Assembly (NCBI GenBank): GCA_012514175.1
Contig: JAAZAU010000012.1
Coordinates: forward strand, 67,479 to 110,896
Origin: Parcubacteria group bacterium
Lineage (GTDB): Bacteria > Patescibacteriota > Minisyncoccia > Phycocordibacterales > WO2-35-19
Reading direction: 5' to 3'
DNA: 43,418 nt
Positions 18,377 through 28,842 of the stretch are shown here, one piece after another. The position numbers and the translations under genes are program-made. Position 1 is the first letter of the stretch, and each line of letters begins with the position of its first letter. The notes under the pieces were generated by a model that saw nothing but the letters and a program-made list of their open reading frames with translations, was not told the origin of the DNA and did no database searches.

Positions 18377-20422
18377 ATGCAAAGTCATAAAAAATTTAAA
18401 ATTAACAAAGAATTTGAACCAGCGGGAGACCAACCACAATCTATTGAAAAACTGGTAAAAGGCATAAAGAAGGGTCTGAGACATCAGACTCTTTTAGGCG
18501 TAACTGGTTCGGGTAAAACTTTCACAATAGCCAATGTTATAAATGAAGTTCAAAAACCCACTCTTGTTATCGCTCACAACAAAACTTTAGCAGCCCAACT
18601 CGCTCAAGAGTACCGAGAATTTTTTCCTGAAAATGCTGTGCATTATTTTGTTTCTTATTATGACTACTACCAACCAGAAGCTTATATGCCCATATCTGAT
18701 ACATACATAGAAAAAGAAGCAATGATCAATGAAGAAATTGATAGATTGCGCCATGCTTCTACCCAAGCACTTTTAACTCGCGAAGATGTTATCATCGTGG
18801 CTTCAGTTTCTTGTATTTACGGTTTGGGTTCACCAGTAGAATACGAAAAGATAAATTTAAAAATCGCGACAGGAGAAAAAATTTCTCGCGCTGAATTTAT
18901 ACGCAAACTAATCAATATGCATTTTGAAAGAACTCCTTCCGATCTCAATCCGGGTCACTTCAGGGTCATCGGTAACAAAATAGAAATTATGCCTATCTCA
19001 GAAAAATCTATTTATGAAATAAATATCGCGGATGGAAAAATAGAAAAAATACTAAAAATAGATGCTATCACCAGAAACATTTTAGAAGAAATAGAAGTTT
19101 TTTTTCTTTTTCCTGCCAAACATTTTATTTCCACCAAAGAACAAAATGAAAAAGCTTTTAAAACTATCAGAGCAGAACTTGCCATCCAATTAAAAAAATT
19201 TGAAAAAGAAGGAAAATTGCTTGAAGCTGAGAGATTGAAACGTCGCACGAATTATGATTTAGCCCTCATCCGCGAAATAGGATATTGCAATGGTATAGAA
19301 AACTATTCTAGACATTTTTCAGGTAAAAAAGCGGGAGAAGCACCCGACACTTTACTGAGTTATTTTCCCCACAAAGAAAATGGGGAACCAGATTTTTTAA
19401 CTATTATAGATGAATCTCACGTATCAGTGCCACAAATCGGCGCTATGTATGCGGGGGATGCTTCGCGCAAACAATCTTTAGTTGATTACGGCTTTAGACT
19501 GCCTTCCGCCAAGGACAACAGACCACTAACATTTCAAGAATTTGAAGAAAGAATAGGGCAAGTCATTTACACTAGCGCTACACCATCCACTTACGAAAAC
19601 GAACACAGCCAACAAGTAGTAGAACAGGTCATTAGACCAACAGGTTTAATAGATCCGATTGTTGAAGTTAAACCAATTACAGAAAAAGGAAAATACAAAG
19701 GACAAATTGCCGATTTTATAGAAGAAGCTAAAAAAAATATTGAAAAAGGGGGCAGGGTAATAGCTACCACGCTCACCAAAAAAATGGCGGAAGATTTGAG
19801 TGAATACTTAAAAGAAAAAAATATAAAAGCTGAGTATTTACATAGCGATATAAAAACCATTGAGCGCATTGAAGTTTTAACTAGACTAAGAAAAGGCGAG
19901 TTTGATTGTTTGGTTGGGGTAAATCTTTTGCGAGAAGGGTTGGATTTACCAGAAGTAACTCTCATTGGTATTTTAGATGCTGATAAAGAAGGATTCTTGC
20001 GTAGCGACACTTCACTCATTCAAATAATTGGTCGCGCAGCGCGAAATGTAGATGGTAAAGTTATCTTGTATGCAGACCACATAACTGGTTCTATGGAAAG
20101 AGCTATTAATGAAACTAATCGGAGACGTGAAAAACAAATCGCTTATAACAAAAAGCACAACATCACCCCCAAAACCATTGTTAAAAAAATTCAAGACATT
20201 ACCGACCAACTTAAAAGTGACCACGATAAGGCAGTAAGTGAAATCTTAAAAATTGACACAAATAAACTTGACCTAAAAACTAAAACTGGACAAATTAATC
20301 TTAAAAAGTTAATTCGCTCAAAAGAAAAACAAATGGAAGGGGCGGTTAAAGTGCTAGATTTTGAAACTGCGGCTCTTCTACGTGATGAAATTTTAGAACT
20401 ACAAAAAATCGTAAAAATATGA
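18377..20422 (+). CDS. uvrB: Excinuclease ABC subunit B
   Basis: GVTGSGKTFTIANVI, YYDYYQPEAYMP, TYIEKEAMINEEIDRLRH, helicase motifs, C-terminal UVR motif. Confidence 0.98.
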   Translation: MQSHKKFKINKEFEPAGDQPQSIEKLVKGIKKGLRHQTLLGVTGSGKTFTIANVINEVQKPTLVIAHNKTLAAQLAQEYREFFPENAVHYFVSYYDYYQPEAYMPISDTYIEKEAMINEEIDRLRHASTQALLTREDVIIVASVSCIYGLGSPVEYEKINLKIATGEKISRAEFIRKLINMHFERTPSDLNPGHFRVIGNKIEIMPISEKSIYEINIADGKIEKILKIDAITRNILEEIEVFFLFPAKHFISTKEQNEKAFKTIRAELAIQLKKFEKEGKLLEAERLKRRTNYDLALIREIGYCNGIENYSRHFSGKKAGEAPDTLLSYFPHKENGEPDFLTIIDESHVSVPQIGAMYAGDASRKQSLVDYGFRLPSAKDNRPLTFQEFEERIGQVIYTSATPSTYENEHSQQVVEQVIRPTGLIDPIVEVKPITEKGKYKGQIADFIEEAKKNIEKGGRVIATTLTKKMAEDLSEYLKEKNIKAEYLHSDIKTIERIEVLTRLRKGEFDCLVGVNLLREGLDLPEVTLIGILDADKEGFLRSDTSLIQIIGRAARNVDGKVILYADHITGSMERAINETNRRREKQIAYNKKHNITPKTIVKKIQDITDQLKSDHDKAVSEILKIDTNKLDLKTKTGQINLKKLIRSKEKQMEGAVKVLDFETAALLRDEILELQKIVKI

Positions 20423-20490
20423 TATAATAAATAGGTAGCAAGTAATAAATTTAATCTATACCTATAGAGAAATCTGTAGGTGTAATTTGT

Positions 20491-23109
20491 GTGTTTATGG
20501 ACAAAAAGTCGGAAGACAAAATAATAGTCAGAGGAGCAAGAACTAACAATCTGAAGGATATTACCGTTGAGATGCCTCGTAATAAAATGATTGCTTTCAC
20601 AGGACTTTCCGGGTCGGGCAAGTCTTCTTTAGCGTTTGATACTATTTTTGCTGAAGGACAGAGAAGATATGTAGAATCACTTTCTAGCTATGCTCGCCAT
20701 TTTTTGCATCAAATGCAAAAACCTGACGTAGATGAAATTGAAGGTCTCTCACCAGCTATTTCCATTGATCAAAAATCTCGTTCCAACAACCCGCGCTCAA
20801 CAGTTGCCACTATCACTGAAATATACGATTACCTCAGAATTTTATATGCCCGAATTGGACATCCATATTGCTTAGTGTGTGGTGAAGAAATCAAAAAACT
20901 TTCCAACGAAGAAATCAAAAATTTTGTTTTAGAAAAAATAAACACTAATCAGTCTCGCTTCACAGAAACCACAAATAAAAAGAAAATTCCGTTGCCAATT
21001 TATGTAGAAATTTTCGCGCCCTTGGTTCAAGGAAGAAAGGGTGAATATTATCAACTTCTTTATGATTTGCTGGGCAAAGGTTATCTGCAGGTGCTTATTG
21101 ATGGTCAAAAAAAATCTCTGCGTGAACAGATTATCCTTTCAAAAAATAAGAGGCACAATATTGATGTGTTGGTAGACAGCATCAGTATGCTGGATTTCAT
21201 AAATGACCCTAAAAGCGCCGAGGAAAGACTTTTTGAAGACTTGGAAAAAGCTTTAGAAGAATCTGGTGGCACCGTCAAAATAATTTTCAGAGATATGGCT
21301 GAAGAAAAAAAGAAAGATTATGTGCCAGATGAATTTTTTATGTCTAACAAGCTTTCTTGCCCCAATGATGGTTATTCTTATCCAGAAGTAGAACCGAGAC
21401 TTTTTTCTTTCAATTCACCGTATGGCGCTTGTCCTGTATGCAATGGTCTCGGCACTAGACATTTTTTTGGCGATGAAGTTTGTCCGGTTTGTAATGGCGC
21501 AAGACTTCGACCAGAAGCTTTACAAATTTTGATAAACAAAAAAAATATTGTTGATCTAACCGCTATGTCTATCAAAGAGGCTTATGATTTTTTTACCCAA
21601 CTAAAACTCACCGAAAGAGAAAAAAATATTTCCAAAGTTATACTAAAAGAAATAGAATCCCGATTACAATTTATGATCAACGTTGGGGTTGACTACCTTT
21701 CTCTTGATCGCAGAGCTCACACTCTCTCCGGCGGAGAAGCTCAACGTATACGTTTGGCCAGTCAACTTGGCTCTGGTTTAGTAGGAGCTTTATATGTGTT
21801 AGATGAACCTACTATTGGTTTGCACTCACGCGACAACGATCGCTTAATCAAAACCTTGCTGTCGCTACGCGATCTAGGCAACACTATTATTGTAGTGGAA
21901 CATGACGAAGACACTATTTTTGCTTCCGACTACATTGTTGATATTGGACCAGAAGCTGGTATTCATGGCGGAAAAGTGGTGGTTTCTGGATACTTAGAAG
22001 AACTGTTAACCGCTAAACAAAACAAATCGGGTTCTGTAACTTTGGATTATTTGCGCGGTGAAAAAGTAATAGAGACCCCAGAAAAAAGAAGGGGGCAGAA
22101 TAAGGGTTCAATTCAAATTCGGGGAGGCAATATTTTTAATATTAAAAATATGAATGTAGATATACCGCTTGGCAAATTTGTCGCTGTAACCGGCGTTTCT
22201 GGTTCTGGTAAGTCTTCTTTAGTTTACGAAATTTTACACAAAAACTTACGAGCTCGTCTTGAACGCAAATATCGCACCAACGAAATTTTTAATTGTAAAT
22301 CTTTCACAGGCACCGAATATATCGGTCGGTCAATTTTGATAGATCAATCTCCAATAGGTCGCACACCAAGATCTAACCCAGCCACTTATACTGGCGCTTG
22401 GACATTCATTAGAGAACTTTTTGCTGAAACTCCAGAAGCAAAAGCTAGAGGCTGGAGCGCGAGCAGATTTTCATTTAATGTAAAAGGGGGGCGTTGCGAA
22501 GTCTGCGGAGGCAATGGTGAAATAGAAGTTGAAATGAGTTTCTTGCCTACGGTTTATATACCTTGTGATGTTTGTCGAGGTAAAAGATTTATGAAAGAGA
22601 CTCTAGAAGTGAAATACAAAAAGAAAAATATCTACGAAATACTTGAAATGACCATAGAAGAAGCGTTAAAGTTTTTTGAAGACATTCCAGCTATTTATGA
22701 CAGACTTAAAACTTTAAACGAAGTGGGTTTGGGTTATTTAAAATTGGGACAGTCGGCGACCACACTTTCTGGTGGGGAAGCTCAACGTATTAAAATATCA
22801 AGCGAACTTTATCGTCCTCATCTACAAAAAACTATTTATTTGCTTGATGAACCTACTATTGGTTTACACTACGAAGATGTGAAAAAACTTATAGAAATTT
22901 TACAAAAATTGGTAAATAGAGGAAACACCGTAATCGTGATTGAGCATAATATGGATGTTATAAAATCCTGCGATTATGTGCTTGATATCGGCCCGGAAGG
23001 TGGTAATGGTGGAGGAAAACTTATAGCCAAAGGCACACCAGAAGATATCGCCAACAACCCCAAATCTTACACTGGAAAATATCTCAAAAAGGTACTGAAA
23101 TATTCTTGA
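20491..23109 (+). CDS. uvrA: Excinuclease ABC subunit A
   Basis: Two ABC modules, GARTNNLKDI, GLSGSGKSSLAFDTIFAEGQRRYVESLSSYARHFL, zinc modules CPVC..C..C and CEVCGGNGEI, TLSGGEAQRI x2. Confidence 0.98.
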   Translation: MFMDKKSEDKIIVRGARTNNLKDITVEMPRNKMIAFTGLSGSGKSSLAFDTIFAEGQRRYVESLSSYARHFLHQMQKPDVDEIEGLSPAISIDQKSRSNNPRSTVATITEIYDYLRILYARIGHPYCLVCGEEIKKLSNEEIKNFVLEKINTNQSRFTETTNKKKIPLPIYVEIFAPLVQGRKGEYYQLLYDLLGKGYLQVLIDGQKKSLREQIILSKNKRHNIDVLVDSISMLDFINDPKSAEERLFEDLEKALEESGGTVKIIFRDMAEEKKKDYVPDEFFMSNKLSCPNDGYSYPEVEPRLFSFNSPYGACPVCNGLGTRHFFGDEVCPVCNGARLRPEALQILINKKNIVDLTAMSIKEAYDFFTQLKLTEREKNISKVILKEIESRLQFMINVGVDYLSLDRRAHTLSGGEAQRIRLASQLGSGLVGALYVLDEPTIGLHSRDNDRLIKTLLSLRDLGNTIIVVEHDEDTIFASDYIVDIGPEAGIHGGKVVVSGYLEELLTAKQNKSGSVTLDYLRGEKVIETPEKRRGQNKGSIQIRGGNIFNIKNMNVDIPLGKFVAVTGVSGSGKSSLVYEILHKNLRARLERKYRTNEIFNCKSFTGTEYIGRSILIDQSPIGRTPRSNPATYTGAWTFIRELFAETPEAKARGWSASRFSFNVKGGRCEVCGGNGEIEVEMSFLPTVYIPCDVCRGKRFMKETLEVKYKKKNIYEILEMTIEEALKFFEDIPAIYDRLKTLNEVGLGYLKLGQSATTLSGGEAQRIKISSELYRPHLQKTIYLLDEPTIGLHYEDVKKLIEILQKLVNRGNTVIVIEHNMDVIKSCDYVLDIGPEGGNGGGKLIAKGTPEDIANNPKSYTGKYLKKVLKYS

Positions 23110-23111
23110 AA

Positions 23112-24467
23112 ATGAAAAAAGTTGGTATAAAAAATAAAATCTCTAAATTGCCAGAAGCGCCGGGGGTGTATTTTTTTCTAAAAAATAAAAAGATTATTTA
23201 TATCGGCAAAGCCACTTCATTGAGAGACAGGGTAAAAAGCTATTTCAGTAAAAACATTGAAGAAACTAGAGGACCTTTAATTTCTAAAATGCTAGATGAG
23301 TTTACCGATATTAAATTTCAAAAAACTGATTCGGTTTTAGAAGCCTTGATATTGGAAGCTAATTTAATCAAGAAACACCAACCCAAAGCCAATACTGACT
23401 TAAAAGACGATAAAAGTTTTAATTATGTTGTTATTACTAAGGAAGATTTTCCAAGAGTTTTAATGGTTAGAGGAAAAGAGCTTGAGGAAATATGTTCACC
23501 ACACACTTCACGTTCGGCTCAGCTAGCCCCACCAAATTTTTCTCAAAAAGATAGTTTAAAAACTTTATCTATAGCACACTCTTTTGGTCCTTTTACAAAT
23601 AGTGGTCAACTAAAAGAAGCTCTGAAAATTATTCGTAAACTTTTTCCGTTTAGAGACAAATGTATTCCGTTACAAACAAAATTACTTACCAAGCGTAATT
23701 TTAACAAAGCGGGATGTTTCAACAGACAGATTGGACTTTGCCCCGGAGTTTGCACCGGCGAAATATCAAAAAAGGACTACGCTAAAATTATCAAAAATAT
23801 TGTTTTGTTTTTTGAAGGAAAGAAAAAAATCTTAATCAAGAATTTAGAAAAACAAATGAAGACTTTCGCTAAAGCATATGAATTTGAAAAAGCTGACAAA
23901 ATAAAAAGACAAATTTTTTCTTTAAACCATATTCAAGATATTGCTCTTATTAAAGAGCAAACAAAAACACTTTTTGATACCAATTTCCGAATAGAAGCTT
24001 ATGACATTGCGCACCTCTCTGGTTCTAATATGGTGGGCAGTATGGTGGTTATTGAAAACGGAGCACCTAAAAAATCCAATTATCGTAAATTTCACATAAA
24101 AGGACAACTCGGCGCTGATGATACCAAAGCTCTTTCTGAAATTTTAAACCGCAGACTAGCACATATTGAATGGCCTCTGCCAAATCTCGTGGTAATTGAT
24201 GGAGGTATGGCTCAAAAAAAAGTAGCCGAAAAAATTTTGAAAAAAAATAATTTAAACATACCCGTTGTCTCGGTAGTTAAAGATGAAAAACACAAACCAA
24301 AAGAAATATTGGGGTTAAAAAACGAATTAAAAACTCTAAATCACGGCAAAAAAGAAAAGGGGGTAAAAAAATATGCAGAATTTGAAAATGAAATATTATT
24401 AGCTAATGCCGAAGCTCATCGTTTTGCCATAAGTTTCCATAGAAATCTCCAGCGAAAATTATCTTAA
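23112..24467 (+). CDS. uvrC: Excinuclease ABC subunit C, C-terminally reduced
   Basis: GIY-YIG domain PEAPGVYFFLKNKKIIYIGKATSLRDRV, UVR motif, RNase H-like YDIAHLSGSNMVGSMVV, VVIDGGMAQ, EAHRFAISFHR. Ends without HhH. Confidence 0.93.
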   Translation: MKKVGIKNKISKLPEAPGVYFFLKNKKIIYIGKATSLRDRVKSYFSKNIEETRGPLISKMLDEFTDIKFQKTDSVLEALILEANLIKKHQPKANTDLKDDKSFNYVVITKEDFPRVLMVRGKELEEICSPHTSRSAQLAPPNFSQKDSLKTLSIAHSFGPFTNSGQLKEALKIIRKLFPFRDKCIPLQTKLLTKRNFNKAGCFNRQIGLCPGVCTGEISKKDYAKIIKNIVLFFEGKKKILIKNLEKQMKTFAKAYEFEKADKIKRQIFSLNHIQDIALIKEQTKTLFDTNFRIEAYDIAHLSGSNMVGSMVVIENGAPKKSNYRKFHIKGQLGADDTKALSEILNRRLAHIEWPLPNLVVIDGGMAQKKVAEKILKKNNLNIPVVSVVKDEKHKPKEILGLKNELKTLNHGKKEKGVKKYAEFENEILLANAEAHRFAISFHRNLQRKLS

Positions 24468-24488
24468 TTTAAGTTATAATAATAGAAT

Positions 24489-24908
24489 ATGAATAAAAAT
24501 AATTGGACAGATAAATATAGTTTGGGAATAAAACAAATTGATGAACAACATAAACATTTTCTTGAAATGGTTGATGACATTATTGAAATGACAGGTCAAG
24601 AGAAAATTGATATTCGTGAATTATTATTTAAAATCAACGATCTTAGCAATTATTCGGTTTATCATATGATGACCGAAGAAGATATATTTAAACAGTATGG
24701 TTATCCAGAAACACAAGAACACACAGAAGCTCATAATGCTTACCGCTTAAAAATGAAAGAATTTGCTTACGAAGCTGAAAAAGAAGAAACTGACGCTAAA
24801 AAAATAGCCCTTGACGTGGCTAGTTTTGCGGGTAGCTGGCTCATAAATCACATAATGGATATGGACCAAAAATACACCGACTTTATGCGTAAAAACGATA
24901 TAAAATAG
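24489..24908 (+). CDS. Bacteriohemerythrin
   Basis: IKQIDEQHKHF, YHMMTEED (HxxxE), EHTEAHNAY (HxxxH), INHIMDMD (HxxxxD). Confidence 0.92.
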   Translation: MNKNNWTDKYSLGIKQIDEQHKHFLEMVDDIIEMTGQEKIDIRELLFKINDLSNYSVYHMMTEEDIFKQYGYPETQEHTEAHNAYRLKMKEFAYEAEKEETDAKKIALDVASFAGSWLINHIMDMDQKYTDFMRKNDIK

Positions 24909-25024
24909 CGATAGAAAATTATCGCTTAAATATCCCCAAAAAGAATAGATACTAAAAACTTTTTTATTATAAAATACAAGTGATAGTTTTTTATTTAGCA
25001 ACTCATTATCATTAATTTTTAAAT

Positions 25025-27613
25025 ATGGAGAATAATAATCTAAATGATGGATTCAAATCTTCCGTCCAACCTCCAACTGACCAAAACAGCCCCAAAAAGA
25101 AATCTTGGTGGGTGTGGTTAGTAACAGCTGTCGTTGTAATAATTTTGGGAGGAATTATGTTTTTTGGTGAAAAAATTGGCTTAAATTTAACCTCTACCCC
25201 AAGTTATCCAATCACATACCAAACTCCACTCGTTGATGTTCCGTTCGTGCGTCAAGAGATAAATATAAAACCTGAAATCTCTCAAAATTTTTCAATTTCT
25301 GAAATCAAAAACATTACCGACATAGAAGAAGAATATGGATTTAAGTTTACTCCAGATGAGCTAGCCAAGTTAGAGCAAAACAAGTTTGTTATGAAAAATT
25401 TGTTAGATACAAATATTATTGGTGCTGAAAATCGCCTTTTCGTTGATACTTACAGCAGAGAACTTATCGCTTTGTATGAAAAAGTAAGGGGTGATTATGA
25501 TTATAGAGACAGAAATCAAGCCAATGCGGTTTTTATCACTTCTGATTCTGTAATGAGCCTCTTCTCAATCCTATCCGTTGAACTTTTAAAAGAAATTGAA
25601 AACGAATATCTTTATGATCAAACTCTTGCCATAACTAAAACTATGTTTGATCAAGCTTCTGCCAAGCTTCAAGGAGCCACAACAACAGAAGAACAAAAAG
25701 AGTGGACTAAGGTTAGAAATTATTTTGCCGTTCCTTACACCTTGCTTTCAACTTATATGAAGCCAATCAACGCTAATGATTATTGGAACTCAGATTACAG
25801 TATGAGTATGGAAGAAATGCAGGCTGATTACACACTCAAAGACAAAGAAGCAGATAGTTTAGATAAAATGGTCACTTTTGTAAAAAGACTAAACCTTGAT
25901 AAAGAAAGTGAGACTGCAGTGCTTGCGGATGTTGAAAAATCTTATGAAGCTCAAGATCCAAGAGGTATTCCTTCTGTATTTGAAGCTGAATTTAATGATC
26001 CAGCTATTACTGCCAAAATCAGAGTTGAAGTTCCGTTTTCTTTGTTCAAGCCCCGAGGCACATACACAAGTAGTTCATTGCGCAGACAATATTTCAGAGC
26101 GGTCCAATGGTACCAACAGATTCCTTTTTTGCTGAGTAGCCAAGATTTGACCAATTACGCGCTTAATATTGGAGAATTAATTCAAGAAGATAAAAATGTT
26201 GCCGAGCAATACAACTCGCTCTCATCACTAATAGCGTTTGTTGTGGGAGAAAGTGATGATTTGGATATAAGCGACTACGTTGCCGCAATAAATGATCTTG
26301 GTTCCAAAGCTCGTAACGAAAAAGTTTTGGGTGATTATTTAGAAAAAAGAAAATCAGAATCAAAAATTAAAGCTATGCCAGTAAAAATAAATCCAGACGA
26401 AACGGTTACGATACAGGATGAAATGAAAGCTCTCATCGGTATGCGATTTATGAGCGCCAAATTTATTCCCGATTCTTACTGGACAAGCAAGTTAACTCAA
26501 GGCGATGAAAAGCCGGCGGTAAAGGGGCAAAGACTTCCTAGTATGGCTTCTTCTCTTGAGGTTATGTCTATATTAGGTTCTCCTTATGCCACTTCTCGTC
26601 TAACAGATTTACCTTTTTATTTAGAAAGCAAACAAGCAATAGACACAAGACTTGAAGAACTAAAAACGGAGGTAAATGGTTGGAATGAAGATTATTGGAA
26701 AAGTAATCTTTACACCAGCTCTTTGTGGTCAATCTCTGGTATGTTTGATTGGCTAACAGAAAACAAACTATCTCTACCGCAATTTATGCAATCTCCACTT
26801 TGGGAAGCTAAAACTTTGCTCACCGGATCAGGTTTTTGGACCGAATTAAGGCACACCTCACTCCTTTACGCTAAACAAGCATTTGCCGAGATGGGGGCTG
26901 GGATAGAAGAGTGTAATACCAAAAAAATACCAGAAGCTCCGAAAGGTTATGTAGAACCACAAGCTGAAGTTTATGATCGCTTGTATTACACTGCTCAAAG
27001 ATTGGCTGAAGAATATAAAGCCAGAGGACTAAAATTGGATAATATGCCACAGTTAGAAAATTATATAGAATTCCTTGCAATTATAAGAGAATATACAAAA
27101 TTAGAATTGGAAAATAGTGTTTTCACTGAATCTTTTACAACAAAAGAATATTATGCAGAATGCGTTGAACATATTATTTCTCCAGAATCAAAAGTAAACA
27201 GAGAAGGTCTGGGAGTAACTAGTAGATGGGAAGAACTTAGAGTAGGTTTAATAAGCAGAATGATGGGTTCTTTACCTACTTCTGTAGAAGGTCCAACACT
27301 TGGAATTAAAGATAAGCGGGCCGCAATGGTTGTGGATATTCACACTGACAAAAGGGGAAACGTGCTGGAAGAAGGCACGGGAGTTCCTAGAGTAATTTTT
27401 GTAGCCGTAAAAGACGCAAACGGACCCCGATTAACTGTTGGCTTCACTTATTCTCAATATGAATTTACAACCCCAGGCGAGAGATTAACTGATGAAGCCT
27501 GGCAAAAAGAATTCTATACTGATTCGGGTAGAAATTCTGTAATCACTTACAAACCAAAAAGTGATTGGCCAAATATAAATAAATGGTTTCAAGAACTTTT
27601 GGGAAGCAAATAA
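25025..27613 (+). CDS. DUF3160-family exported/membrane-anchored protein
   Basis: N-terminal TM then long domain with NAVFITSDSVMSLFSILSVELLKEIE and SLWSISGMFDWL...LPQFMQSPLWEAKTLLTGSGFWTELRHTSLLYAKQAFAEMG typical of DUF3160. Confidence 0.8.
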   Translation: MENNNLNDGFKSSVQPPTDQNSPKKKSWWVWLVTAVVVIILGGIMFFGEKIGLNLTSTPSYPITYQTPLVDVPFVRQEINIKPEISQNFSISEIKNITDIEEEYGFKFTPDELAKLEQNKFVMKNLLDTNIIGAENRLFVDTYSRELIALYEKVRGDYDYRDRNQANAVFITSDSVMSLFSILSVELLKEIENEYLYDQTLAITKTMFDQASAKLQGATTTEEQKEWTKVRNYFAVPYTLLSTYMKPINANDYWNSDYSMSMEEMQADYTLKDKEADSLDKMVTFVKRLNLDKESETAVLADVEKSYEAQDPRGIPSVFEAEFNDPAITAKIRVEVPFSLFKPRGTYTSSSLRRQYFRAVQWYQQIPFLLSSQDLTNYALNIGELIQEDKNVAEQYNSLSSLIAFVVGESDDLDISDYVAAINDLGSKARNEKVLGDYLEKRKSESKIKAMPVKINPDETVTIQDEMKALIGMRFMSAKFIPDSYWTSKLTQGDEKPAVKGQRLPSMASSLEVMSILGSPYATSRLTDLPFYLESKQAIDTRLEELKTEVNGWNEDYWKSNLYTSSLWSISGMFDWLTENKLSLPQFMQSPLWEAKTLLTGSGFWTELRHTSLLYAKQAFAEMGAGIEECNTKKIPEAPKGYVEPQAEVYDRLYYTAQRLAEEYKARGLKLDNMPQLENYIEFLAIIREYTKLELENSVFTESFTTKEYYAECVEHIISPESKVNREGLGVTSRWEELRVGLISRMMGSLPTSVEGPTLGIKDKRAAMVVDIHTDKRGNVLEEGTGVPRVIFVAVKDANGPRLTVGFTYSQYEFTTPGERLTDEAWQKEFYTDSGRNSVITYKPKSDWPNINKWFQELLGSK

Positions 27614-28509
27614 TTTTAGGATTCGTAGCAATCGGATTGATTGTGGTTTTGGGTTGGTGCACTTCTTCGTCTGATTCTTACAATCCTACATATTCTGCAA
27701 CTGCAAATATTTTAGACCTTACAGTGGTTGATGGAATCATTTCAGCAGATAAAAATTATAATGATAATGGAGCGGTAAAAGCTGTCTTGGTCCCGCACCA
27801 CTTAGTAGCTTCAAAATCCATCGCTTTGGGTATCAAAGCATTGGCTTCTTCAACACCTAAAAAAATTATCATTATATCTCCAGATCATTTTCGTCTCTGC
27901 CCCAAATTACTGTGCACAACCAAAGGGAGCTATGACACTTTTTTTGGAAATATTTCAATTTCCGAAAAAGACGTAATTAAGTTAGCAAAAGCTTCTAATT
28001 TAGTAGCGTATTCTACTCTTTTTAAAGAGGAACATGGTATTTACAGTATAGTTCCATTCATTAAACACTACATTCCTGAGTCGCAAATTGTTCCCATTGT
28101 TATATCTCAACGAAGTCTAGGCACTGAGCAAAACCGATCCGACATCCTTAAAATTTTAAAATCTATTTTGATTCAAAAAAATACAGCCCTGATTATCAGT
28201 AGCGATTTTTCCCATTACTTACCATTATCTGAATCTAATAAAATGGATCGTAAAACCCAAAACTCATTCTGTTCTGGCAACAGTCAAGAAATTCTAAACC
28301 TTCATAATCCAAACCAAAGTGATTGTCCTTTGTGTTTGTGGATTTTAGAACAAGAAGCAAAAGAATTAGGATTTTGGAATCCTAACATTATTTCCCATAC
28401 TAATTCTGCTGAGCTACTGGGAGACCTCTCCGCCGAAGAAACCACAAGTCATTTTACTTTAACTTTTTCTCAATCCTCACTTTTTACCAACTGTGAAATT
28501 GTCCAGTAA
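27583..28509 (+). CDS. AmmeMemoRadiSam system protein B / Memo-like protein with N-terminal TM
   Basis: AVLVPHHLVASKSIALGIKAL, IIISPDHF, EHGIYSIVPFIKHYIPESQIVPIVIS, ALIISSDFSHYLP. Confidence 0.82.
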   Translation: MVSRTFGKQIILGFVAIGLIVVLGWCTSSSDSYNPTYSATANILDLTVVDGIISADKNYNDNGAVKAVLVPHHLVASKSIALGIKALASSTPKKIIIISPDHFRLCPKLLCTTKGSYDTFFGNISISEKDVIKLAKASNLVAYSTLFKEEHGIYSIVPFIKHYIPESQIVPIVISQRSLGTEQNRSDILKILKSILIQKNTALIISSDFSHYLPLSESNKMDRKTQNSFCSGNSQEILNLHNPNQSDCPLCLWILEQEAKELGFWNPNIISHTNSAELLGDLSAEETTSHFTLTFSQSSLFTNCEIVQ

Positions 28510-28541
28510 AACAAAAAGTTTCTTTTTTGTGAAAAATCCAG

Positions 28542-28547
28542 TAAAAT
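28542..28547 (+). promoter_or_regulatory. Candidate orphaned native -10 box of ychF
   Basis: TAAAAT 9 nt upstream of ATGGCAAAACTAAGTATCGGC at 28557, the pre-insertion ychF start by reconstruction. Confidence 0.5.
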
Positions 28548-28562
28548 CCATTTGTTATGGCA

Positions 28563-28579
28563 AAACTAAGTATCGGCAT
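28563..28579 (+). repeat. Direct repeat, left copy (candidate attL core)
   Basis: AAACTAAGTATCGGCAT identical to 30258-30274. Confidence 0.9.
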
Positions 28580-28778
28580 GACCAGAACACAAGCCAATCT
28601 CCTATAATAAACTATGACAATAATCTCCGTCTTTCTTCAAATTCACTCAAACTTTCAGAAATTGAATGGTCATTCTGCGGTATTGCTAGTATTGAGTTGC
28701 GTGCCTTAGAGACAGACACTTTAAGAAAACATCTTATCCAAACTGGCCGCATAAATGATCTTTGAGTTCTTATTTTCC

Positions 28779-28821
28779 AAATGGCCTCTTCTTTGATACA
28801 ATCAGGAAGAGGCCATTTTTA
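28779..28821 (+). terminator. Strong Rho-independent terminator
   Basis: AAATGGCCTCTTC ... GAAGAGGCCATTT perfect 13-bp stem followed by TT. Lies 13 nt after the TGA at 28763-28765. Confidence 0.9.
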
Positions 28822-28842
28822 ATTTCAATAATATCTAAAAAC

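Noticed and set aside
24908-24932. AGCGATA-GAAAAT-TATCGCT hairpin after hemerythrin as a terminator
   Set aside because: Perfect 7-bp stem but no T-tract follows; too weak to call.
28493-28765. ORF 28493..28765 (90 aa) as a standalone gene
   Set aside because: Its first part is ancestral ychF leader and Memo overlap read out of frame. Its last 62 codons fit better as the recombinase tail in a circularised element.
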